Shown: piece after piece, positions 15,427 to 22,444 of the stretch | Layout of the letters: every line of letters starts with the position of its first letter | How positions within the stretch are numbered: the first letter of the stretch is position 1 | From: an uncultured Archangium sp. | Lineage (GTDB): Bacteria; Myxococcota; Myxococcia; Myxococcales; Myxococcaceae | Direction of reading: 5' to 3' | Assembly: GCA_946479335.1 (NCBI GenBank) | Contig: CAMLFP010000026.1 | Location: 1 to 25,879, forward strand | DNA length: 25,879 bases | The notes under the pieces: generated by a model | What the model saw: the letters and a program-made list of their open reading frames with translations, nothing else | What the model was told of the DNA's origin: nothing | Database searches by the model: none | Program-made: the position numbers and the translations under genes

Positions 15427-15848
15427 AGACCGGTCGCTACAACGTCGGCGCGGGGCTGCTCGTGATGGCGGGCTTCATGGCCTACGGCTTCTTGCTCATC
15501 TACCTGCGTGACTTCGCACCTGACAGGGAGGCATGGGTCGCCAGCTACGCAACTGGCCAGCACTTCGAGGCGCGCCTGGCCCACGTGCACGGCAACCTCT
15601 TCGCGCTGTTGAACCTCGCGCTCGGCTTCGTCCTCGTTCGGTTGTCGACGGCGAGCGACAAGGCGCGCAGCGCCGCGGCCGGGCTCGGCCTCGCCGGTCT
15701 GCTCATGCCCGCGGGCATTCTCGGAGAGGTCTACCTTGGGCTGTCGCCCATCTTCGTGCTCCTTGGCGCGCTCTCGATGACGGTGTCGGTCGTGCTGACC
15801 GGGGTGCTGACGCTCAAGCACTGGGGTGACGGGCGCGCGGCGGCATGA
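15423..15848 (+). CDS. four-helix membrane protein, family not recognised
   Basis: A 141-residue inner-membrane protein with hydrophobic helices at about 8-29, 52-74, 86-104 and 107-131. Helix 2 begins with a His pair (ARLAHVHGNLFALLNLALG; H54 and H56) followed by Asn, and helix 3 carries a buried-looking Glu (GEVYLG). Histidines in this position can bind haem or metal, as in some four-helix membrane isomerases, but I cannot assign the family. Translation is coupled to the cupin gene (ATGA), so cupin, membrane protein and TetR regulator form one unit. A GC-rich stem (15832-15839 with 15851-15858) spans the stop codon, without a T-run. Confidence 0.82.
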   Translation: MKTGRYNVGAGLLVMAGFMAYGFLLIYLRDFAPDREAWVASYATGQHFEARLAHVHGNLFALLNLALGFVLVRLSTASDKARSAAAGLGLAGLLMPAGILGEVYLGLSPIFVLLGALSMTVSVVLTGVLTLKHWGDGRAAA

Positions 15849-16009
15849 CGCGCGCGCCGCTGGGGTGCCGGTGCATCTCGTCGTCAAACGGAGGCGGACG
15901 ACTCGCAGCTCCAGCGTCGCGGCCTCCGGCGAGACGTGTCGCGTCGGCGCGCACGCGCAGATGACCGTGCTCGCCGCGACGACGCACACGACCGGCGCCC
16001 GCCACCCCT

Positions 16010-16047
16010 GAAAATGCGTCGGGCGACGTGGAAACCCACGCCGCCCG
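16010..16047 (-). terminator. intrinsic terminator candidate of the glycosyltransferase gene
   Basis: Read on the minus strand, a 12-bp stem with one G-U wobble and a four-base loop forms between 16047-16036 and 16031-16020, followed by ACGCATTTTC. It starts about 31 bases after the glycosyltransferase stop. On the plus strand the wobble becomes an A-C mismatch and no T-run follows, so it works best for the minus strand. The rest of the 230-base gap between 15848 and 16079 holds nothing I can identify. Confidence 0.6.
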
Positions 16048-16078
16048 CGAGAACTTCAGCGCGTTGTCGGCCGGCGAC

Positions 16079-17557
16079 TCAGGCCGTGGCCTTCGGCTCG
16101 CGGCTGCGGAACTCCCACAGCGAGCTGGCGCCCACGTAGAGGAAGCCGACCTGGAACAGCACGAGGAAGGGGAGCGACATCCACAGGTGGGCGTCGATGG
16201 AGTACAGCACCGCCCACGTGAAGTAGAGGCCGAAGGCCAGCTCCACGTACGGCACCCAGTTGCGCTTGCCGCGGTAGGCCTTGGTGACGGCCTTCACCAT
16301 CTTGCCCTCGGAGCCCGTCTTCGGCGTGCGGGTGAACTCGCCGCTCTGCTTGTCGAACAGCGCCTCCACCACGGCCTTCGCCTGGTTGATGGCCATGCCG
16401 ATGCCGAGGCTCATGATGAAGGGCAGCAGCTTGAGGCGCTGCCACCAGTTGAAGCCCAGCTCGCGCGTGGTCGCGACGTAGAAGAAGCCCACCGACGCGG
16501 TCGACGCGAAGAAGATGGGGAGGTCGAGCCACAGCGACGCGTAGAGGCCGTGCGAGAAGCGCAGCACCATGGTCAGCGGCATCATCAGCGACATCACCAC
16601 CAGCAACAGGTACGCGATGTTGTTGGTCAGGTGGAGGAAGGCCTCGCGCTTCACTTCGAAGGGCAGGTCGCTCTTGAGGATCTTCGGGAGCAGCTTCTTC
16701 GCGGTCTGAATCGAACCCTTCGCCCAGCGGTGCTGCTGGCTCTTGAAGGCGTTCATGTCGACCGGCACCTCGGCGGGCGAGATGATCTCCGGCAGGAAGA
16801 TGAACTGCCAGCCCTTGAGCTGCGCGCGGTACGAGAGGTCGAGGTCTTCGGTCAGCGTGTCGTGCTGCCAGCCGCCCGCGTCTTGAATCGTGTTGCGGCG
16901 CCAGATGCCCGCGGTGCCGTTGAAGTTGAAGAAGCAGCCGGAGCGGTTGCGCGCGGTGTGCTCGATGATGAAGTGCCCGTCGAGCAGGATGCTCTGCGCC
17001 TGCGTGAGGATGCTGAACTCGCGGTTCAGGTGGCCCCAGCGCACCTGCACCATGCCCACCTTGTTGTCCGAGAAGAACGGCACCGTGCGGTGGAGGAAGT
17101 CGGGGCCAGGCACGAAGTCGGCGTCGAACACCGCCACGAACTCGCCCTTCGCCTGCTTGAGCCCCGCCTCCAGCGCGCCAGCCTTGAAGCCCGTGCGGTC
17201 GGTGCGGTGGATGTATTTGATGTCGACGCCCTTCTTCTGCCAGGCCTCGACGTGCGCGCGCGCGATGCCCTGCGTGTCGTCGGTCGAGTCGTCGAGCACC
17301 TGCACCTCGAACTTCTCCGCCGGGTACTCGATGCGGCACACCGAATCGATCAGCCGCTCAACGACGTACATCTCGTTGAAAATGGGCAGCTGAATGGTGA
17401 CCGCCGGGAGCTCCGACAGCGTGCCCTTCGGCGTCGGCAGCGCGTACTTGTGCCGGTAGTAGAGGTACGCCATGCGGTAGCGATGCGAGCCGTACACAGA
17501 CAGCACAGCGAGCACGCTGAAGTAGATGGCGATGAAAACGATTTCGACTGGGCTCAT
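16079..17557 (-). CDS. membrane-bound processive GT2 glycosyltransferase (cellulose/mannan synthase-like)
   Basis: A 492-residue inner-membrane enzyme. One helix at the N-terminus (about 4-24) is followed by a cytoplasmic GT2 domain with the D,D,D,QxxRW pattern: D89/D90 (VLDDSTDD), D145-x-D147 (FDADF), TED (236-238) and QQHRW (274-278). Then come membrane helices at about 310-335, 343-362, 375-392, 433-452 and 458-480. The layout and length resemble CslA/CslC-type synthases and bacterial relatives that polymerise beta-linked hexoses while exporting them. No PilZ domain or BcsB-like partner is nearby, so product and regulation are open. A near-consensus promoter lies upstream with a leader of about 63 bases that contains a GCCCGG/CCGGGC stem (17582-17587 with 17608-17613). 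No clear ribosome site precedes the ATG. A terminator candidate follows the gene, so it seems to be transcribed alone. Confidence 0.92.
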   Translation of the reverse strand: MSPVEIVFIAIYFSVLAVLSVYGSHRYRMAYLYYRHKYALPTPKGTLSELPAVTIQLPIFNEMYVVERLIDSVCRIEYPAEKFEVQVLDDSTDDTQGIARAHVEAWQKKGVDIKYIHRTDRTGFKAGALEAGLKQAKGEFVAVFDADFVPGPDFLHRTVPFFSDNKVGMVQVRWGHLNREFSILTQAQSILLDGHFIIEHTARNRSGCFFNFNGTAGIWRRNTIQDAGGWQHDTLTEDLDLSYRAQLKGWQFIFLPEIISPAEVPVDMNAFKSQQHRWAKGSIQTAKKLLPKILKSDLPFEVKREAFLHLTNNIAYLLLVVMSLMMPLTMVLRFSHGLYASLWLDLPIFFASTASVGFFYVATTRELGFNWWQRLKLLPFIMSLGIGMAINQAKAVVEALFDKQSGEFTRTPKTGSEGKMVKAVTKAYRGKRNWVPYVELAFGLYFTWAVLYSIDAHLWMSLPFLVLFQVGFLYVGASSLWEFRSREPKATA

Positions 17558-17626
17558 TCGGGCAGTCCGCGCTCTCTAAGTGCCCGGAACATCTAGAAAA
17601 CAGCCTCCCGGGCGAAGGGCGGACCT

Positions 17627-17655
17627 CTTCTATGGACACTGCCCCGGCCTGTCAA
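17627..17655 (-). promoter_or_regulatory. sigma-70-type promoter of the glycosyltransferase gene
   Basis: On the minus strand a perfect TTGACA (17655-17650) is separated by 17 bases from TAGAAG (17632-17627), four of six matches to TATAAT. Transcription would start near 17620, about 63 bases before the ATG. It is the best promoter match I see in the window. Confidence 0.7.
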
Positions 17656-17669
17656 AAGAGAATTGCGTA

Positions 17670-17682
17670 GTGCGTTACGCAC
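17670..17682. repeat. 13-bp palindrome GTGCGT-T-ACGCAC upstream of the glycosyltransferase promoter
   Basis: Perfect six-base arms around one base, centred about 21 bases above the -35 hexamer and three bases below the stop of the preceding gene. The position suits an activator site. It might also act as a short stem ending the preceding gene, because CTCTTTT follows on the minus strand some 10 bases later. Confidence 0.45.
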
Positions 17683-17685
17683 ATC

Positions 17686-18294
17686 TCATCGCGCGGAGAG
17701 GACGCCCGCGGCGAGGCTGTCGGCGATGAGCTGCGCCTTCTCTCGCTCTCGCTCGTCAGCGACGCTGCCTTCGAGCACCAGCTTCGAGCCCAGCACCGCG
17801 GCGCGCGCGTTGGTGAGGCCCTCGCGGTGCAGGGCGGCGGTGATGTTCTGCGCGACCGCCGGGAGCACGCGCGGGTCGAGGCGCGCGAGGATCTTCACGT
17901 TGCCATCGCTGCCCACCAGCTCCGCGAGGCGGCGCACCTCGGCGGGCGACTCGAGCGTGCCGTCGATGATGGTGACGCCGGCGTACTCCTCGACCTTGAG
18001 GGAGGGGTTGACCAGCGTCTTGATCAGCTTGCCCAGCTCGCTGGCGCGCCCGTCGTCGACGATGACCTGCCGGGTCTCGAGGCCCTTGCCGGTCCACAAC
18101 GTCAGGGTGGTGCGGCCGCGCGACTTCGCGGTGACCAGCAATTCGCCGCGCGCGGTGGGCGTGACATCGACCACGGTGGGGTCGCCGATGCCCACGCGGG
18201 TGATGGCGCCGACGCGCAGCACCTCCTGCGCGCCGGGCGAGAGGCGAACCGGTTCAGCAGCGAGGGCCAGCGTCAGCAGCGCGGTCGTGAGCAT
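17686..18294 (-). CDS. exported CpaC/RcpA N-terminal-like protein with BON-like domains, no secretin
   Basis: A 202-residue exported protein. The signal peptide ends about LAAEP (residue 13). Residues 15-80 match the domain that opens CpaC/RcpA pilus secretins (VRLSPGAQEVLRVGAITRVG, then a DPTVVDV strand and SRGRTTLTLW). Two BON-like units follow (about 85-125 and 145-198; the second has LVLEGSVADEREREKAQLIA). The secretin barrel that normally makes up the rest of CpaC is absent, and the gene ends cleanly with no leftover reading frame downstream. It may be a free-standing periplasmic domain that binds membrane, peptidoglycan or a pilus part. It starts 17 bases after the ddl stop and is probably co-transcribed with ddl. 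No strong ribosome site. Confidence 0.8.
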   Translation of the reverse strand: MLTTALLTLALAAEPVRLSPGAQEVLRVGAITRVGIGDPTVVDVTPTARGELLVTAKSRGRTTLTLWTGKGLETRQVIVDDGRASELGKLIKTLVNPSLKVEEYAGVTIIDGTLESPAEVRRLAELVGSDGNVKILARLDPRVLPAVAQNITAALHREGLTNARAAVLGSKLVLEGSVADEREREKAQLIADSLAAGVLSAR

Positions 18295-18311
18295 GACCGC
18301 GAGCTTACGCG

Positions 18312-19286
18312 TCAGCTCGCGTGCAGCGCCACGGGGGCCGCGGAGAACGCCGGCACCATCGAGCCGTCGCGCGAGGCCAGCGCCAGCAGGCGCTCACAGA
18401 GCACCTCGAACGAGAGGCCCTTCGCCCTGGCGATCTTCGGCAGCAGCGAGGTGGGCGTCATGCCGGGGAGCGTGTTGACCTCCAGCAGCACCTCGTTGCC
18501 GACGTCGGGGCAGATGAAGTCGATGCGCGCGGCGCCGCCGCAGCCCAGCGCGCGGTAGGCGGTGAGCGCCATGGCCTCGATGTTCGCGAGGCGCGTGCCC
18601 GAGATGCGCGGCGGCAGGTGGTACTTCGTCGCGGAGCTCTCGTACTTCGCCGCGAAGTCGAAGGTCGCGCCGGGCGCGGAGATCTCACAGCTGCCCAGCA
18701 CCTCGCCCCCGAGGATGGCGACGGTCACCTCGCGGCCCTTCACGTAGCGCTCGACCAGCGCCTCACCGCCGAAGCGGCACGCGAGCTCGATGGCGCCCGC
18801 GAGTTCTTCGGGCTTCTGCACCAGCGTCAGCCCCACCGAGGAGCCCCCCGACGCGGGCTTCACCACGCAGGGGAAGCCGAGGTCGCCGTGGATCTCGACG
18901 GCGTGCGCGAGCTGCGCGGGGCTGGTGGTGTAGCCCATGGGCGTCGCGAGGTTGTGCTGACGGAAGAGCTTCTTGGCGAACGACTTGTTCATCGCCAGCG
19001 CCGAGGCCAGCACGCCGCTGCCCGTGTAGGGGATGCCCATCACCTCCAGCAGGCCCTGCACCTTGCCGTCTTCACCCATGCGGCCGTGGAGCGCGAGGAA
19101 GGCGACGTCGAGGTTCGCCGCGCGCAGCTGTTGATCGAGCCCCGGGCCGGCGCCGCCGACCTCGATGCGCGTCACCTGGTGCCCGCGCTTCTCGAGCGCG
19201 GAGGCGATGGCCTCGCCGGTCTTCACGGAAATCTCCCGCTCCTCACCCCAGCCACCGAGCAGCACTCCAACGCGTCGCGAAATCAT
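18312..19286 (-). CDS. ddl: D-alanine--D-alanine ligase
   Basis: A 324-residue ATP-grasp ligase, normal in length. It joins two D-Ala for the peptidoglycan pentapeptide. Key residues align with E. coli DdlB almost by number: E16 in GEEREIS, GGSSVG (147-152) with the Ser that contacts D-Ala, K214-Y215 in AAKYESS, D256 in RIDF, and E269/N271 in LLEVNTLPGMT. The Tyr marks D-Ala rather than D-lactate specificity. Start at 19286 was chosen because MISRRVGVLLGG begins the fold; AGGAG lies upstream at long spacing. A further upstream TTG would add 16 unmatched residues. The 228-base gap above holds a perfect ACAGGCCTGT palindrome (19382-19391) and a hairpin; I see no clear promoter. Confidence 0.95.
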   Translation of the reverse strand: MISRRVGVLLGGWGEEREISVKTGEAIASALEKRGHQVTRIEVGGAGPGLDQQLRAANLDVAFLALHGRMGEDGKVQGLLEVMGIPYTGSGVLASALAMNKSFAKKLFRQHNLATPMGYTTSPAQLAHAVEIHGDLGFPCVVKPASGGSSVGLTLVQKPEELAGAIELACRFGGEALVERYVKGREVTVAILGGEVLGSCEISAPGATFDFAAKYESSATKYHLPPRISGTRLANIEAMALTAYRALGCGGAARIDFICPDVGNEVLLEVNTLPGMTPTSLLPKIARAKGLSFEVLCERLLALASRDGSMVPAFSAAPVALHAS

Positions 19287-19432
19287 TCTTGCTGTGTCTC
19301 CTGAGCCACGTTCAGCGGGCCCGCCATCACTCAAAAGCAGGACGCGTGCCGCGGCTGCCGGGAGCGCCCGTACAACACGCTACAGGCCTGTCTGGGCAAG
19401 TCGAATTTTCAACCCCAAGGCCTCGCAGGGCA

Positions 19433-19458
19433 CCCGCTCGAGGCTTCTTTCGAGCGGG
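19433..19458 (-). terminator. hairpin after the PEGA-domain gene
   Basis: CCCGCTCGA (19433-19441) pairs perfectly with TCGAGCGGG (19450-19458) around an eight-base loop. It starts 57 bases after the stop of the PEGA-protein gene. No T-run follows directly, so termination is likely but not certain. Confidence 0.45.
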
Positions 19459-19514
19459 CGCGCGGAAATCGAAGCAGCGCGGAGAGTTCTGCCGCCGAGA
19501 AGCCGACCAGCAGC

Positions 19515-21440
19515 TCAGTAGTACCGGAGGTCGTCGTGGTCCTCTTCCTTCTTCTTCTTCTCGCGACGCTTGCGCTCTTCGTCTTCCTTCTTCTTCCGCT
19601 CCGCCTCTTCAGCGGCGCGCGCGTCGTCCTCGGCCTTCTTCTTCGCCGCGGCCTCCTCTTCGGCCTTCTTGGCGGCGGCCTCCTGCTTCGCGCGCTTCGC
19701 GGCCTCCTTCTCCTCTTCCTTCTTCTTCTTCGCCGCCTCCCGCTCCTCCTCCTTGCGCCGCTTCTCCTCTTCGCGCTTCTGCCGCGCGGCCTCCTCGCGC
19801 TCCTTCCGCTCGAGCGCGGCCTGCTCCTTCTTCGAGAGCTTCTTCGGCGGAGGTTCCTCGGCGGGCTTCTCCTCCTTCACCTCTTCCTTCGGCTTCTCCT
19901 CCGCCGCGGGCGCGGGCTCCTCCTTCTTCGGCTCGGGCTCGGCCTTCGACTCGGTGGCGGGCGCGGGCTTCTCCTCGACGGGCTTCTCCTCTTCGCGCGC
20001 GGGGGCGACGGCCTTCTGCGGCTCGGCGTCGCTGCGGGGGCTGATGGGCTTCGCGGGTGACTTGCTGCCGAAGAAGTCGAGCGCGAACAGCACGCCGCCA
20101 CCGATGACGGCCGCGCCGCCGATGCCGTAGAGGATGTCGGAGGCCAGCGCGAGGCTGCGGCCCTGCGTGCGCAGCTGGTTCGAGCGGTAGCTCTGCGGCT
20201 GCGGCACCTTGAGGAAGTTGTCGTGGAAGACGAGGGCCACCGTGCCCAGCGTGATGGCGGTGATGAGCACCAGCGCGCCGCCGCCCAGCAGGCTGTAGGT
20301 GGCGATCTTCTTCGCGTCGGTCGCGCCCGCACCGGCGAAGTGGTGCACCGCGCTCTTCCCGTCGCGCTTCGCGTCGGTGGCCGCGAGCGGGTCGAAGAAG
20401 GCCGCGAGCGCCTCGGGGTCTCCGGTGCCCAGCGTGGCGGTGGCGTACGCGTCGTTGTGGCCGTCGCGCGCTTCGAGGCGGGCGGCGGTGAACTCCAGCT
20501 GCTCGCCGACGGTGCTCTTCTTCGCGATGACCAGCAGCACCTGGTCGACGCCGGCCTTCTGCGCCAGCGCCTGCGCCGCGGCGTCGCGCGTGGAGCCGTC
20601 AGGGTCGCGCTTGATGTCGAGCATCGCCTTCTTCCAGTCGGCGGCCAGCTCCGACGGCGTCAGCTCCAGCGAGGTCTCGCCCGGCGCCGCCTGCGACTGC
20701 AGCAGCGCGTACCCTCCGGCGACGGCGGTGACGAAGTGCTTCCCGGCCGACAGCCCGTCGACGGTGATGGGGCTGACGCCGCGCAGCTGCCCGTCGACCC
20801 ACACCCGCGCGCCGGCGGGCTCGGTCTTCACCAACAGCTGCCCCTTCGCGTTGGCCGCCTGCTTCTTCTGCGTGTCGGCGAACTTCAGGTAGTCGGGCGA
20901 GAAGTACGTCGGGCTGAACTCCGCGCGCGGGTCGAGCGCCACCACGGCCTCGATGTCCTTCTTCGCGGGCGCGGTCTCCCCGCCGGTCGCGTGCCCCGCG
21001 GCCTTCATCACCCACGCGTCGACCATCGCGGGGAACTCGCGCGAGAGGTCGGCCTGCTGGAGGAAGTCGAGCGCGTCGCGGAAGTCGGCGGTGGCCTTCA
21101 CGTTGTCGAGGTCGTCGATGGCCTTCTTGCCCGACGACAGCTTCTCGCGGGCGGTGGCCATCAACTCCGCGCGCTTCGCCGCGTTGGTGGGGTTGAAGGC
21201 GTCTTGCACCGGCACCACGGTGAAGCGGCCCGCCTTCGTCAACGCCGCTTCAGCCGCGGCCTCGATGGCGCCCTGCTCCTGCGCGCTGCGCAGATCCATC
21301 GGCACCACCAGCACCGTCACCTTCGGGCCCGTCGCCCCGAGAGTCGTCGAGGTCAGCGCGAAGCCCGGAGCGCCGACGGAAGGCCGCGCCAACAACGAGA
21401 CGAGCAACGCGACGAGGCCATGAGTCGCCATCGAACGCAT
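19515..21440 (-). CDS. PEGA-domain membrane protein with long charged Lys/Glu C-terminal helix
   Basis: A 641-residue envelope protein. A signal peptide covers about 1-24. A periplasmic part of about 170 residues follows. Then comes a PEGA domain (about 200-260: LLVKTEPAGARVWVDGQLRG, then SAGKHFVTAVAGGYA). Two membrane helices lie at about 379-406 and 431-457. The last 180 residues are low-complexity Lys/Glu/Ala/Arg with a few Pro runs first, then an almost unbroken charged helix (blocks such as KKKKEEEKEAAKRAKQEAAA), ending DDLRYY. It resembles TolA-like spacers or single alpha-helices. PEGA domains are common in myxobacterial surface and signalling proteins and bind cell-wall or partner proteins. 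The ATG at 21440 is chosen for the signal peptide; ATG 21431 and a GTG at 21467 are alternatives. It has 82 bases between it and the CDF gene below in the reading direction above it. Confidence 0.85.
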   Translation of the reverse strand: MRSMATHGLVALLVSLLARPSVGAPGFALTSTTLGATGPKVTVLVVPMDLRSAQEQGAIEAAAEAALTKAGRFTVVPVQDAFNPTNAAKRAELMATAREKLSSGKKAIDDLDNVKATADFRDALDFLQQADLSREFPAMVDAWVMKAAGHATGGETAPAKKDIEAVVALDPRAEFSPTYFSPDYLKFADTQKKQAANAKGQLLVKTEPAGARVWVDGQLRGVSPITVDGLSAGKHFVTAVAGGYALLQSQAAPGETSLELTPSELAADWKKAMLDIKRDPDGSTRDAAAQALAQKAGVDQVLLVIAKKSTVGEQLEFTAARLEARDGHNDAYATATLGTGDPEALAAFFDPLAATDAKRDGKSAVHHFAGAGATDAKKIATYSLLGGGALVLITAITLGTVALVFHDNFLKVPQPQSYRSNQLRTQGRSLALASDILYGIGGAAVIGGGVLFALDFFGSKSPAKPISPRSDAEPQKAVAPAREEEKPVEEKPAPATESKAEPEPKKEEPAPAAEEKPKEEVKEEKPAEEPPPKKLSKKEQAALERKEREEAARQKREEEKRRKEEEREAAKKKKEEEKEAAKRAKQEAAAKKAEEEAAAKKKAEDDARAAEEAERKKKEDEERKRREKKKKEEDHDDLRYY

Positions 21441-21480
21441 AGGGGGCGCATGGTCGCTCAAAAGCACGCACAGCCCAAGC

Positions 21481-21510
21481 CGGAACCGCCGACGTCACCG
21501 CGCGGTTCCG
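21481..21510 (-). terminator. 9-bp perfect hairpin after the CDF transporter gene
   Basis: CGGAACCGC (21481-21489) pairs with GCGGTTCCG (21502-21510) around a 12-base loop, 13 bases after the CDF stop and 41 bases before the PEGA gene start. There is no T-run next to the stem. It could end the upstream operon or sit in the leader of the PEGA gene. Confidence 0.45.
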
Positions 21511-21522
21511 CCCGCATCACAC

Positions 21523-22428
21523 TCACGCTTCGTGGTCGGGCTCGACGAAGCACCAGCGCACTTCGGGGGCGCGGTCGTGCACCGCCTGCTCGAAGGCGTT
21601 GATGGAGTCGACGAGCTCCTTCGTCGACAGCCCCGACTTCATGCGCACCTTCATCGCCACCAGCACCTCACCGGGCCCCTGCTGCACGGTGATGAGGCGC
21701 AGCACGGCCTCGACGTTGGGGTGCTCCGGGCCGACGGTGGCGGTGACCGCGGCGTTGACGGCCGGGTCGGCACTCTCACCGATGAGCAGCGACTTCACCT
21801 CGCGCGCGAGGAACACCGCGACGCCCACCAGCACCACGCCGATGATGATGGAGCCGATGGAGTCCCACTTCGAGTCGCCCGTCTTCCACGACAGCAGCAG
21901 CGCGGTGATGGCCACCGCGAGGCCCAGCACCGCCGCGGAGTTCTCTCCGAACAGGAGGATGAGGTCGGAGTCCTTGGTGCGCTCGAGGTAGCGCAGCAGC
22001 GAGAGGTTCCCGCGGCGCGCCTTCATCTCCTTGAGGTTCCCCCAGGTGGCCCAGCCCTCCATGCAGATGGAGAAGAGGAGGATGCCGAGGCCCCAGCCGA
22101 CGTTCTCCACCGGCTCCGGGTGGCTCAGCTTGTGGACGCCCTCGTAGATGGAGAACACCCCGCCGCCCGAGAAGAGCAGCAGCGCCACCACGAAGCTCCA
22201 GAAGTAGAGGTCGCGGCCGTAGCCCAGCGGGTGCGAGTCGTCAGGCGGCTTGGCCGATTGCTTCACGCCCAGCAGCAGCAGCAGCTGGTTCGAGCAGTCG
22301 GCGGTGGAGTGCAGCGTCTCGGCGAGCATCGCGCCCGAGCCGGTGAAGAAGGCCGCCACGCCCTTGGAGATGGCGATGACCACGTTGACGGCGAGCGACG
22401 CGAAGATCTGTTTCGTGTTTCCAGCCAC
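21523..22428 (-). CDS. cation diffusion facilitator (CDF) family transporter
   Basis: A 301-residue inner-membrane antiporter-type protein, normal length, with about six helices and a C-terminal cytoplasmic domain (about 215-301). CDF proteins export Zn2+, Fe2+, Mn2+ and similar ions in exchange for protons. Helix 2 has the usual metal pair in HSTAD (H40, D44). The matching site in helix 5 is not the common H/DxxxD but GENSAAVLGL (E162, N163). This resembles the SLC30A9-like branch and suggests different metal handling or none. A SHPLGYGRD loop after helix 2 is also family-typical. The start is GTG at 22428, since no in-frame ATG precedes helix 1. The gene begins 16 bases after the protease stop, so it closes that operon. 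Confidence 0.88.
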   Translation of the reverse strand: MAGNTKQIFASLAVNVVIAISKGVAAFFTGSGAMLAETLHSTADCSNQLLLLLGVKQSAKPPDDSHPLGYGRDLYFWSFVVALLLFSGGGVFSIYEGVHKLSHPEPVENVGWGLGILLFSICMEGWATWGNLKEMKARRGNLSLLRYLERTKDSDLILLFGENSAAVLGLAVAITALLLSWKTGDSKWDSIGSIIIGVVLVGVAVFLAREVKSLLIGESADPAVNAAVTATVGPEHPNVEAVLRLITVQQGPGEVLVAMKVRMKSGLSTKELVDSINAFEQAVHDRAPEVRWCFVEPDHEA

Positions 22429-22444
22429 GGCGCGTGCGTTTAGT

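Noticed and set aside
15832..15858. GC-rich 8-bp stem across the stop codon of the four-helix membrane protein as a terminator
   Set aside because: It includes the stop codon and lacks a T-run; GCGC-rich stems arise easily in this DNA.
19536..20130. Leu- and Ser-rich plus-strand open frames opposite the PEGA-protein tail
   Set aside because: They are the complement of Lys/Glu codon runs in the real gene and have no independent support.
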